Positions 20,107-27,906 of a stretch of 46,257 nt of DNA are shown piece by piece. The position numbers and the translations under genes were made by a program. This stretch comes from a virus, in IMG/VR virus record IMGVR_UViG_3300049433_000155, positions 1-46,257 of that record. One strand, given 5' to 3'. Under the pieces are notes generated by a model, which saw nothing but the letters and a program-made list of their open reading frames with translations, was not told the DNA's origin and did no database searches. How positions within the stretch are numbered: the first letter of the stretch is position 1; the number at the start of each line of letters is the position of its first letter.

Positions 20107-21914
20107 GCTTTCTTGATGGCTTTACCACGAGAGCGATGGGGCTTCGGTATCCCAAGACCATCGAGTCTAAGCATGCTCCCAACGGATCGCTAGCCACCGT
20201 TAACTTCCAAAGTGCTACGGAGCCTATGTATGAGACATACTCTTCGGAGGCGGCGATTCAGCGCGCCTACGAGGCGAATGTCTATGTGTATCGCTGCGTG
20301 GAGGCTATCTCTAATTCGATCGTGGGGTGCCCGTGGCGCGCTGGTGATGCTATCACCAATGAGTACCGTCTGACTCACCCCATGGCTCGCTTGTTGGGCC
20401 CGGCTCCTGGGTCACCTAATCCTAATATGACCAGTGCAACGCTATTGCGACATGCAGTCTCCTCATATATGCTTTTGGGTAAATTTGCCTGGGCTATCGA
20501 ACGTGATTCGGCTAATAAAGTTATTGGCTTGTGGCCACTACGTGCTCAGCATATTCGTCCGGTCCCATCTATCAGCGGCCCAGGTTACTTTTCTAGCTTC
20601 CATTATGGCTATCAGGGCCAGCAAGGCTATCGAGAATTCAAGCCGAACGAGATCGTTTATATATGGAAGCCATCTCTTCGTGATTTCCGTGAGGCCGAAT
20701 CAGCAGTCAACGTTGCTGCTCTTAATATCAACGTTGCTAAGATGTTGGATACGTTCGACTTTAACTTCCTGAAGAACGGCGCTGTTCCGTCGAACATGGT
20801 GGTTACTCCACCGTTCGCCACCGACGATGATCGCGATCGATTCAGGATGCAGTTTGAGGCTGATTTTGGTGGGGTATCTAACGCTGGAAAAACGATTTTC
20901 TCTGAGCGAACCATTGAAGGTGAAGGTCCCCTTGGCGGTCAGGAAACTGTAGACGTTAAAATCTTGGGTTTGTCTCAGCGCGATGCTCAATTGTCAGTTC
21001 TATCTGATAAAGAGATTTCTGCGATAACCATCGCTTTCGGTGTTCCTCTCTCTATTCTCGGTGATAGCTCTCACCGTACGTTCTCCAATGCGTTCCAAGA
21101 TCGCAGGAACTATTGGCTGGAAACTCTTCTTCCGAAATCACGGGAGATTCAGGACGGTATTAACGTCAATCTAGCGCCTCTGCTAGATCCTGGTGGTAAG
21201 ACGGTCGGTTGGTTTGATACTAGCGGCGTGCCCGAGCTACGTGGTGATCCGGCAATCCCCGATATGCAAGCGGTATCGTGGCGCGATGCGGGGCTGGTGA
21301 CTGAGGATGAGATTCGTGCCGACCGTGGTCTGCCGCCGGGCAAGGATGTCGGGCTGGATAAGGTCTGGGCTCAGTTGGCGGCTGACAAAGAGCAGGCCAA
21401 GAAGACGATGACGCAGAACGCTGCCAGCTCGGTCGCGAAACAGGCCGGTGGCCAGGTGGTGGCCCCGGCCAAGGCTCCGGCTGCATCGGCTCCGGCCGCA
21501 AGCCGGAGCCTGCCGACCTCGGCGCTGGAGAGCGTGCTCGCTGGGTCTGTTCGGAATCTGCTGGCGGAAGTGCAGACGGTGGTAGCTCAACGATCGGAAA
21601 GCCGAAGAAGTCATCGACCGGCTTTTGACGTTCCGTTCTGGGAAGCCCGAGCGGTTTCAGCATTGAGTCCAGTGCTGGTGGAGATGGGATTAACTACTTC
21701 TCAGGTTGAGACGTTGGCTAAGCTTATCACTAAGGATACTGAGCAACATTATCTAACAGGTCTCGATGCAGACATTACGGTCTTCTGTGCTGCTCGATTT
21801 GTTGAAGAAGCTACTGCGGTACCTGTAGTAGAGGTTCGTCAGGCACTTGTTGATATTTATCTTGGAAGCTCAACGGTAGAGGTTGCGCTTGCCGGAATAG
21901 GAGCTACGCCATGA
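20103..21914 (+). CDS. Portal protein (HK97 family)
   Basis: A 603-aa protein from GTG 20103. Residues about 40-75 hold AYEANVYVYRCVEAISNSI, a hallmark of the portal family, followed by a long conserved core (LLGKFAWAIERD, FKPNEIVYIWKPS, LSDKEISAITIAFGVP). It forms the dodecameric DNA entry ring at one capsid vertex. After residue 430 there is an Ala/Pro-rich linker and a helical extension of about 130 residues (VLAGSVRNLLAEVQTVV...), so it is longer than the usual 400-500 aa. It overlaps the protease gene by four bases. Confidence 0.9.
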   Translation: MSFLDGFTTRAMGLRYPKTIESKHAPNGSLATVNFQSATEPMYETYSSEAAIQRAYEANVYVYRCVEAISNSIVGCPWRAGDAITNEYRLTHPMARLLGPAPGSPNPNMTSATLLRHAVSSYMLLGKFAWAIERDSANKVIGLWPLRAQHIRPVPSISGPGYFSSFHYGYQGQQGYREFKPNEIVYIWKPSLRDFREAESAVNVAALNINVAKMLDTFDFNFLKNGAVPSNMVVTPPFATDDDRDRFRMQFEADFGGVSNAGKTIFSERTIEGEGPLGGQETVDVKILGLSQRDAQLSVLSDKEISAITIAFGVPLSILGDSSHRTFSNAFQDRRNYWLETLLPKSREIQDGINVNLAPLLDPGGKTVGWFDTSGVPELRGDPAIPDMQAVSWRDAGLVTEDEIRADRGLPPGKDVGLDKVWAQLAADKEQAKKTMTQNAASSVAKQAGGQVVAPAKAPAASAPAASRSLPTSALESVLAGSVRNLLAEVQTVVAQRSESRRSHRPAFDVPFWEARAVSALSPVLVEMGLTTSQVETLAKLITKDTEQHYLTGLDADITVFCAARFVEEATAVPVVEVRQALVDIYLGSSTVEVALAGIGATP

Positions 21915-22690
21915 CTGTAGAACGTCGTGAGGCTAAGATAGAGGAGATACGAGAAGTCGATGGACGGCATGAGGCTGATATTCGCATTGTTAGCTACGGA
22001 GTTGTGGACTCGTACAACACCTCCTGGAAATTTGGTGTATTCACTCGCTCCATCGCTGAGGGTTCAGTACCAGCGGTGTGGGCACACCAATCTGATCGTC
22101 CAATCGGTGTGGTATCAAACTTTAGAGAGCACCCCACGCATCTAGACGCGACGTTGGAATTCTTGGATTTCAATGCGGTGCCTGATGCTCGGATGGCTTT
22201 CGAAAGTATGAAGAAGGGTGCGATCAAGGGTATCAGTTATGGCTTCTCTCGTAAAGCAGAAGAGGACGATACGGAAAATCGGGGAGCCACGCGTATTACG
22301 GACGCAGACTTGTTTGAGGCATCCCCCGTATTGCGGGCATCTGTTCCCGGCTCTCGCGTTCTTGCGGTTAGATCGGATGATAAGGTACCGCGAACGATGG
22401 CCGCTGATATACTCGTGCGATTCTCCACCGGTCAAATGGATCTCGCGGAGGCCCTAACTGAGTTGAAGACTTCGGGCGTGGATGCTACGGGTGCTCTAGG
22501 ACAGAAGTTTGAAGCTCAAGCTACTGCTACTGATGTAGCTATAGGAGAAGCTAAGGCCGCTGTAGATAGAGCTCAAGCTTTGACAGATAAAGCTATTGAG
22601 GCTAGTAAAGTTGATGTCGTTGTGCCTGCTGTTAATCCAGACGACGAGGAAGTACTGGGTAAGTTAAGTGCTCTTGTAAGGAGAACGTAA
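21911..22690 (+). CDS. Prohead protease (HK97/U35 type)
   Basis: A 259-aa protein. The core shows FGVFTRSI, VPAVWAHQSDRPIG with the catalytic His near residue 58, MKKGAIKGISYGFS with the catalytic Ser near residue 107, and FEASPVLRASVPGS. This is the fold of serine proteases that cleave scaffold and capsid delta domains. The last 80 residues are an Ala/Lys/Asp-rich helix (FEAQATATDVAIGEAKAA) that could serve as scaffold. Confidence 0.87.
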   Translation: MTVERREAKIEEIREVDGRHEADIRIVSYGVVDSYNTSWKFGVFTRSIAEGSVPAVWAHQSDRPIGVVSNFREHPTHLDATLEFLDFNAVPDARMAFESMKKGAIKGISYGFSRKAEEDDTENRGATRITDADLFEASPVLRASVPGSRVLAVRSDDKVPRTMAADILVRFSTGQMDLAEALTELKTSGVDATGALGQKFEAQATATDVAIGEAKAAVDRAQALTDKAIEASKVDVVVPAVNPDDEEVLGKLSALVRRT

Positions 22691-22821
22691 TGACTGAAAA
22701 GAAGACCGAGGCTAAAGTTTCAACTGAAAAGTCTCCTGTCGATATGACTCCGTCGGAGTATGCGAAGCGGTTCAATCATCTGCATCGTATCCTCACCGAG
22801 GGAGAGAAGCCCAATGCCTAA
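22690..22821 (+). CDS. Small charged protein, 43 aa
   Basis: Starts on the protease stop (TAATG). It is Lys/Glu-rich (MTEKKTEAKVSTEKSPVD) and carries MTPSEYAKRFNHLHR. A similar MTSAEYVAWAR segment starts the next gene. The two may be related small head proteins. No function known. Confidence 0.65.
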   Translation: MTEKKTEAKVSTEKSPVDMTPSEYAKRFNHLHRILTEGEKPNA

Positions 22822-23011
22822 AGCACCGAATGAAATGACGTCAGCGGAGTATGTAGCGTGGGCTCGCCCTGTAGTTGGCTACCTAGACGGTGCTTATACT
22901 GTAGCTACGCCTGTTGTTCCTACTGAGCTTCAACTTAAGTCGCCTGACGGTACGGTCTATAATGTCTCTGTGGATGATGAGGGCGTTATCAGTGCGGCGG
23001 CAGCGGAGTAA
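22814..23011 (+). CDS. Small head/tail-region protein, 65 aa
   Basis: From ATG 22814 (after GGAGAGAAG). It begins MPKAPNEMTSAEYVAWARPV; the second half (LKSPDGTVYNVSVDDEGVI) is a beta hairpin of a type seen in structural proteins. It overlaps the 43-aa gene by eight bases. Unknown function. Confidence 0.6.
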   Translation: MPKAPNEMTSAEYVAWARPVVGYLDGAYTVATPVVPTELQLKSPDGTVYNVSVDDEGVISAAAAE

Positions 23012-23013
23012 TC

Positions 23014-23307
23014 ATGACGACTCTATCGATCGGTTCATCGCCTCTAGATCTGGACTGGACAGTCAGGCCAGGGCTTCAGTCGTTTGCTTTGAAGTTTACT
23101 GGGGCAGATCTTACTGATACTGTACTGACGCTTACGGTGCAGACGGTGTCAGGAGATAAAGTGTTCACTGCTGAGGTAGTAGGCGACACGGCGACGTGGA
23201 CGATCGATGAGGATTTCACCTTCACGCATGCGCGTTGTGAGCTGGCAGCTACGACGGGCACCAGTGCAATTGTTATTGCTGAGGGCTCGGTGACGGTAGC
23301 GCCATGA
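23014..23307 (+). CDS. Beta-rich virion accessory protein
   Basis: A 97-aa all-beta protein (LDLDWTVRPGLQSFALKF, then LTDTVLTLTVQTVSGDKVF, then IAEGSVTVAP), like the small Ig-like subunits that sit between fibre genes. It overlaps the next collagen-like gene by four bases. No enzymatic motif. Confidence 0.6.
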   Translation: MTTLSIGSSPLDLDWTVRPGLQSFALKFTGADLTDTVLTLTVQTVSGDKVFTAEVVGDTATWTIDEDFTFTHARCELAATTGTSAIVIAEGSVTVAP

Positions 23308-23597
23308 CGATTTCGCTAGCTTCCGGAGTTACGATCGAGGTTCTTATGGACCCTACGATGCCTGTAACACCGACGGTTGTGGTTCCGTTCCCTCAGGTGG
23401 AAGTAGTACCGATGGTAGGTCTGGAAGGACCTCAAGGGGATATTGGTCCGATGGGTCCTAGTGGGCCTGCTGGCCCGGCAACTATCCCAGGATTCTTCTC
23501 TGGTAACGGGCCACCTTCAGATATAGTACTCAGTGCCGCAATGGTAGGATCAACCTACTTGGATTGGTTAACATACGAATTGTACGTGAAGGAGTAG
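23304..23597 (+). CDS. Collagen-like surface protein, short
   Basis: A 97-aa protein with a short Gly-X-Y stretch (GLEGPQGDIGPMGPSGPAG) in its middle, flanked by beta-rich ends. The end (GSTYLDWLTYELYV) recalls the G-D-x-Y-I-D-x-x-T-x-x-Y element of its neighbours. Collagen-like segments trimerise fibres; their role here is probably in a head or tail fibre. Confidence 0.68.
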   Translation: MTISLASGVTIEVLMDPTMPVTPTVVVPFPQVEVVPMVGLEGPQGDIGPMGPSGPAGPATIPGFFSGNGPPSDIVLSAAMVGSTYLDWLTYELYVKE

Positions 23598-23599
23598 TC

Positions 23600-23920
23600 A
23601 TGAGTTGGACATTGCTCGGTAGTTTGCAAGGGACCCCGGGGTCCTCGGGCAGTACGGGGCCTACGGGTCCAGGTGGCAGTGCAGGTGGTACAGGAGGTAC
23701 CGGTCCTACGGGGCCAACGGGATCACCGGGTGACCCTGGAGCGCCAGGTGACCCTGGAGCGCCAGGTGACCCTGGACTTCGGGGCAGCCAGATCTACACC
23801 GGTGCGGGGTCTCCCCTCGTAGTGGCTCCCGAAGACTGGAGCCCAGACGGCACGGACGCCGCTGCGGGAGATATTTACATCGACAGCCTGACCAACCTGT
23901 ATTACACCTTGATGGCGTAG
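23600..23920 (+). CDS. Collagen-like surface protein, long repeat
   Basis: A 106-aa protein from ATG 23600, chosen for its GAAGGAG site. Residues 8-62 are Gly-X-Y triplets (GSTGPTGPGG, then GDPGAPGDPGAPGDPG). The DNA holds exact 18-base tandem copies of the TGACCCTGGAGCGCCAGG type. The C-terminal domain ends AAAGDIYIDSLTNLYYTLMA. Repeat number is likely to vary between isolates. Confidence 0.78.
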   Translation: MSWTLLGSLQGTPGSSGSTGPTGPGGSAGGTGGTGPTGPTGSPGDPGAPGDPGAPGDPGLRGSQIYTGAGSPLVVAPEDWSPDGTDAAAGDIYIDSLTNLYYTLMA

Positions 23921-23936
23921 GGGATTGATCACAGAT

Positions 23937-24383
23937 ATGAGCGAGACTATTTTCGTGACAACCGATCAGGTTGCAACCAATACCGTTACGTGGCAGAGTG
24001 TTTCATTCAGCCCATTTGGTAACGGCGATGTGCAGGGTGTTACCTTCGATGCTACACAGGGCAGTTCTGATGTGGTGTTCCATGCTCCAGACGGCACTGC
24101 TGATCAGATAACGACTAACGGCCGTATCTGGTGCTTTGGTGTGGGTCCGTTTCCACAGTTGACACATCCGGTTACCTGGACGTTGACGGTACCCGATGGC
24201 TATGTGCCAGCAGATCCACCTCCTCCTGAGCCTGCTTCGGAGACCTGGGTGTCTATCGGTACGATTGCCATGCCAGCAGCACGCCACTACGGGAACGAGA
24301 CACCGACAGTGGTGCCGGATTCGGTAGTGGGGGACCTGTTCATCGATGAATCAACCGGAACGTACTACACCAGGACGAGCTAA
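23937..24383 (+). CDS. Beta-rich surface protein with GDLFID motif
   Basis: A 148-aa protein. I prefer ATG 23937; a TTG at 23925 is the alternative. The first 90 residues are a beta sandwich (VTWQSVSFSPFGNGDV, ITTNGRIWCFGVG), then a Pro run (PADPPPPEPAS), then VVGDLFIDESTGTYYTRTS. It belongs to the surface cassette and its role is inferred from context. Confidence 0.68.
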   Translation: MSETIFVTTDQVATNTVTWQSVSFSPFGNGDVQGVTFDATQGSSDVVFHAPDGTADQITTNGRIWCFGVGPFPQLTHPVTWTLTVPDGYVPADPPPPEPASETWVSIGTIAMPAARHYGNETPTVVPDSVVGDLFIDESTGTYYTRTS

Positions 24384-24393
24384 GGAGTAAGTA

Positions 24394-25263
24394 GTGTCTC
24401 CGACTTGGGTGCCTATCGGTCCTGGTCATACAGTCAGAGCGTTCGAGCAGCTTATGGAGCCGCTCGTCGCTTCTGCCGGTGACTTCTGGATTAATGGCAC
24501 CTCGGTTCAGGTCAAGAACCTAGCGGGTGACTGGGTTACGACCGGATCGGGCCCGCACTCCATCCTGGAAGCTACAGCCACCGATGGCCAGGCCACTCCC
24601 GTATTGGACCTCCATCACCACGATGGCAGCGACATTCTCACGGTGTCTCCAGCCACGGCTACCACTGACCTCACCATCAACTTCTCCAAGATTGATGACA
24701 TTACCTGGGGGTTGACCCTGCCGGTCGGCTCTGTACTTCTAGACGGCAGTATCGTGCAGGTGGATGGCAGCTCCTTGATGCCGGACGGTGCCACTCCAGG
24801 CATATTCGCGACGGGTGGCAACGTTGGCACTCTCCTATTCACCGGAGGTGTTGGTCCTGCCTCGGTCCAATTCGGCGGTGGTGCGGGTGTGGGCGGATAT
24901 ACGTTCGACACCAGCGCACTGTTCCTCAACGACGGTGGCGGTACATCGGTATACAGCTACGCCAGTACCGGAGGGAACATCACCCTACTGGGCAGCTTCG
25001 ATAACGCAGAGCCTGCTCCTGACCCATCCGCCGACCCTCCCGTCGTCGGTGCCTCCTACGACTTCACTATCACGATGTATCCACCCATCCTCAATCTCAA
25101 GAGCTCTTCCGGTGCCACCGTCTTCTCAGTGTCAGACACGGCTATCTACCCTTCAGTACGTGGCCCGGCTGGACCCGCTGGTGCTGGTGAACCGATGCGT
25201 GTTTACGAACAAACAGATGAACCAACAGACGCCCTGCCAGGGTCTGTCTGGGTGCTTCCCTAA
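24394..25263 (+). CDS. Surface/fibre protein with short collagen-like end
   Basis: A 289-aa protein from GTG 24394 with AAGGAG nine bases upstream. The N-terminus has AGDFWINGTSVQVKN, the middle is beta/Gly-rich (LLFTGGVGPASVQFGGGAG), and the end has RGPAGPAGAG, then DALPGSVWVLP. Short histidine run LHHHDG. Most likely a fibre or decoration subunit of the same cassette. Confidence 0.68.
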   Translation: MSPTWVPIGPGHTVRAFEQLMEPLVASAGDFWINGTSVQVKNLAGDWVTTGSGPHSILEATATDGQATPVLDLHHHDGSDILTVSPATATTDLTINFSKIDDITWGLTLPVGSVLLDGSIVQVDGSSLMPDGATPGIFATGGNVGTLLFTGGVGPASVQFGGGAGVGGYTFDTSALFLNDGGGTSVYSYASTGGNITLLGSFDNAEPAPDPSADPPVVGASYDFTITMYPPILNLKSSSGATVFSVSDTAIYPSVRGPAGPAGAGEPMRVYEQTDEPTDALPGSVWVLP

Positions 25264-25279
25264 TGAATGAGGTAAGGTA

Positions 25280-25819
25280 ATGGCTATAGTCTCCACCGAT
25301 ATCGTCCTTCGGCTAACCGTGAAGACGGGTTCGGCCGGGGACACTACTGCTCAAGCTGACCCTAACCAGTCACTGGGCAAGTATGCCAGTACTACAGTGA
25401 TGGGTACTGGAGCCAACGCATTGTTCGATGATATCTCCGGGGCTGAGAATGCAGCTAGCACCGTTGACTATCGTTGTTTTGCGGTGCTGAACAACCACGC
25501 TACGTTGACCCTTCAGAACGCAGTAGTATACCTCGCGAGTGAGGTATCGGGCGGCGCTAATATCACCATCTCAGTGGACACTACGGCAGCATCTGCTAAG
25601 GGTGCTTCTACGGCTCAGGGTGACTTCATCGCTACGGAGACCACGGCTCCAACTCTGGTAGGTTCGTACTCAGCTCCTACTACGGCAGGGACTGGTCTGG
25701 CCTTGGGTAACATTGCTCCTGGACAGGTTAGGTTCGTTTGGGCCAAGCGCACAGCTACCAACTCGGCAGCAGTATCGGATGGTGTCACCTTTGGAATCTC
25801 AGGCGACACGGCGCCGTGA
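25280..25819 (+). CDS. Virion structural protein
   Basis: A 179-aa protein beginning MAIVSTDIVLRLTVKTGSAG with GAENAASTVDYRCFAVLNNHA. I associate this pattern with a recurring actinophage structural family; it is all beta by eye. AAGG stands upstream of the ATG. It is followed by a 119-base gap (25820-25938) in which I see no gene or strong hairpin. Confidence 0.65.
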   Translation: MAIVSTDIVLRLTVKTGSAGDTTAQADPNQSLGKYASTTVMGTGANALFDDISGAENAASTVDYRCFAVLNNHATLTLQNAVVYLASEVSGGANITISVDTTAASAKGASTAQGDFIATETTAPTLVGSYSAPTTAGTGLALGNIAPGQVRFVWAKRTATNSAAVSDGVTFGISGDTAP

Positions 25820-25938
25820 GGCCCTGTTACCCTGAAACGGCAAATGCAGTTACGGGGCGGACGTGCTGATGAGTGCGGGTTATTTCGCAAGACAGTTATG
25901 CGGATAGCTCGTCGAGTAGAAGAATAAGAGGATAGCTT

Positions 25939-26481
25939 ATGTCTCGGCAATATTTCCAAGAGTGCCTAGCCTGGGCTACTGCCTCAGGTACGGCAGTAGG
26001 TAACACGGTTACTGAAACGATCGTGTTCCCGAACATCGTCATACCGGCGAACTACTTCCAGTCTGGCCGCACGCTTCGTTTGCGGGCTTTCGGTCAGATC
26101 GGCAATGTGGTTACCGCTGTACCCACGGTTACTTTTCGAGTTCGTTGGGGTGGTGTGGCAGGAACGGTCCTGTGTAGCTCGGGGGCAGTGGGATGTTCTG
26201 CTACGGCGTTCACCGGTGCTATCTGGGATCTAGAAGTCATGTTGACCAACCGTGTAGATGGCTCGGCAGGCCAAATTTTCGCTATGGGGTCGATGAACAT
26301 CGGTAACGATGCTGTTCCTCAAGCACGAGGTATGGGCTCCGCCGGTGCTTTAGTACCCGCAGTGGTAACCGCTTTGGACCTGACGGCAGATACCGCGCTG
26401 TCTCTGACAGCTACGTGGTCCGCTGCTAACGCCGCTAACACTCTGACAGGACATAATTTCTACGTAGAGGCTCTGAACTAA
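25939..26481 (+). CDS. Jelly-roll virion structural protein
   Basis: A 180-aa protein (MSRQYFQECLAWATASGTAVGN). SGRTLRLRAFGQIGN, then VTFRVRWGGVAGTVLC, fits the jelly-roll surface proteins widespread in tailed phages. It overlaps the next gene by one base (TAATG). Probably a decoration or fibre component. Confidence 0.68.
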   Translation: MSRQYFQECLAWATASGTAVGNTVTETIVFPNIVIPANYFQSGRTLRLRAFGQIGNVVTAVPTVTFRVRWGGVAGTVLCSSGAVGCSATAFTGAIWDLEVMLTNRVDGSAGQIFAMGSMNIGNDAVPQARGMGSAGALVPAVVTALDLTADTALSLTATWSAANAANTLTGHNFYVEALN

Positions 26482-27164
26482 TGTCGACATTCTATCTGCC
26501 TAGTTCTGGTGTGGTTCCTGGAATACAGCCTAATTTCAATGGCTATTGGAACATCACGTCAGGGGCGGATAGAGTGCCGCTTCAGGTCTATCCAAACTAT
26601 ACGGAGTACTCTCCTCTAGCAGATAAGACGATTAGTACTCCAAACGCTTCTTCTCAAACGATTTTAGCACGGCAGTTTGTGTCTAGCCCGATTCCTATCC
26701 AGCGTATAACTAATCCTGCTCTACATGGCCCGATTAGTGCCATTGAAAGTGATGCTCTCGTCAACGCTTCAATGAAGGTTATTATCGGGTTTGTTCGTAC
26801 AGATGGTGTGGTGGCGGCGCAGTTGGATATCATGACACCTGGTGGTGGGGAGCTGAGTTTGACGCCCTCCACTAGGAACATGAATAACGCTGTAAACAAT
26901 ATCAACTATCAGACCTTGCCGGGTATGCGCATTACGATAGAGGTGGGTGTGATACTGGCAGCATCGACGGTAGCGGGTTCAGTGACCTTTCGGTTCGGTT
27001 TTCCTCAGGGACTAGCAGATTTTGGCAATAATTCAGCGCTGGGAGGAGATCAACGTCCTTGGGCCGATGTGGCAGCGAATCTATGGAATCGCGAGACCAC
27101 TACGAATAACTACCGTATGGCGCCAGTATCAGCAGGCGACGGTATCTCCATTGGGCGGTCCTGA
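26481..27164 (+). CDS. Virion structural protein
   Basis: A 227-aa beta-rich protein (MSTFYLPSSGVVPGIQPNF...). VNASMKVIIGFVRTDGVVA and GMRITIEVGVILAASTVAGS look like jelly-roll strands. It sits between two jelly-roll/lectin genes with one-base overlaps, so it is probably one part of a multi-subunit surface structure. Confidence 0.65.
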   Translation: MSTFYLPSSGVVPGIQPNFNGYWNITSGADRVPLQVYPNYTEYSPLADKTISTPNASSQTILARQFVSSPIPIQRITNPALHGPISAIESDALVNASMKVIIGFVRTDGVVAAQLDIMTPGGGELSLTPSTRNMNNAVNNINYQTLPGMRITIEVGVILAASTVAGSVTFRFGFPQGLADFGNNSALGGDQRPWADVAANLWNRETTTNNYRMAPVSAGDGISIGRS

Positions 27165-27904
27165 TGGCGACTATCAAAAGCAACACCTTCGAGAGTGCGT
27201 ATGTGGGCCCTGGAACCACGGTGGCGGCTGCTAATTCTAGTGTTTCGTTAGGCAACGCTTTCAACACGACGCTTAAAGATGTCACTTGCACTGATTTCAT
27301 CTACGATGCTGCTCAATCCATGCACGGTAGGTATAGCGCTAAGATAGTGACGACGGCTAACTGGAATGGATCGGCGACAGCTACGTGGAATGTCTCGGTA
27401 CCAGGATCATATTACTACACACGTGTGTACATTCGCACCGCTGCTGCCCCCGTCAGCTCGGGATCTATAACGTACCCTGGCATCGCTAACACTTCGGTGG
27501 GACTGAGCACTGCTAGTAAGTTTGTTCTCAACGCTCCAGGTAGCAACGAAGCAACGTTGGTAACGGGCACGTACACGTATCTTGCGAACACCTGGTACAG
27601 AGTAGAGATTCAAGGGCTGATATCGGCAACGGTAGGTCAGATGACCTCGAACATTTACCTGGGAGACAGCCTTACTCCTGTAGAGACTCTTCAAAGCCCT
27701 GCTACCTGGAATGTAGCAGCGCCCACCACCTTTGGTATCGGTGTCGGTTTTATGTGGACGCCTCAAGCAGTGACGCTGTGGTTTGACGACGTGGCGTTCT
27801 CAGACCTCGACTGGATAGGTCCGTCAAGTGACAAACTGACAGTAGTGACTCCCAATAACCGAGGATTCCACCCTGCGATGTTCAAGCCGTCCAGGGTGAG
27901 GTAG
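27164..27904 (+). CDS. Concanavalin/LamG-like surface protein
   Basis: A 246-aa protein with a lectin-like sandwich: YYYTRVYIRTAAAP, WYRVEIQGLISATVG, IYLGDSLTPVETL and LWFDDVAFSDLDWIGP. The last element (FDDV-x-DWIGP) recurs in the downstream fibre as AYFDEVSTGTVDWLGP, so both carry the same fold. It may bind sugars on the host surface. Confidence 0.7.
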   Translation: MATIKSNTFESAYVGPGTTVAAANSSVSLGNAFNTTLKDVTCTDFIYDAAQSMHGRYSAKIVTTANWNGSATATWNVSVPGSYYYTRVYIRTAAAPVSSGSITYPGIANTSVGLSTASKFVLNAPGSNEATLVTGTYTYLANTWYRVEIQGLISATVGQMTSNIYLGDSLTPVETLQSPATWNVAAPTTFGIGVGFMWTPQAVTLWFDDVAFSDLDWIGPSSDKLTVVTPNNRGFHPAMFKPSRVR

Positions 27905-27906
27905 CC

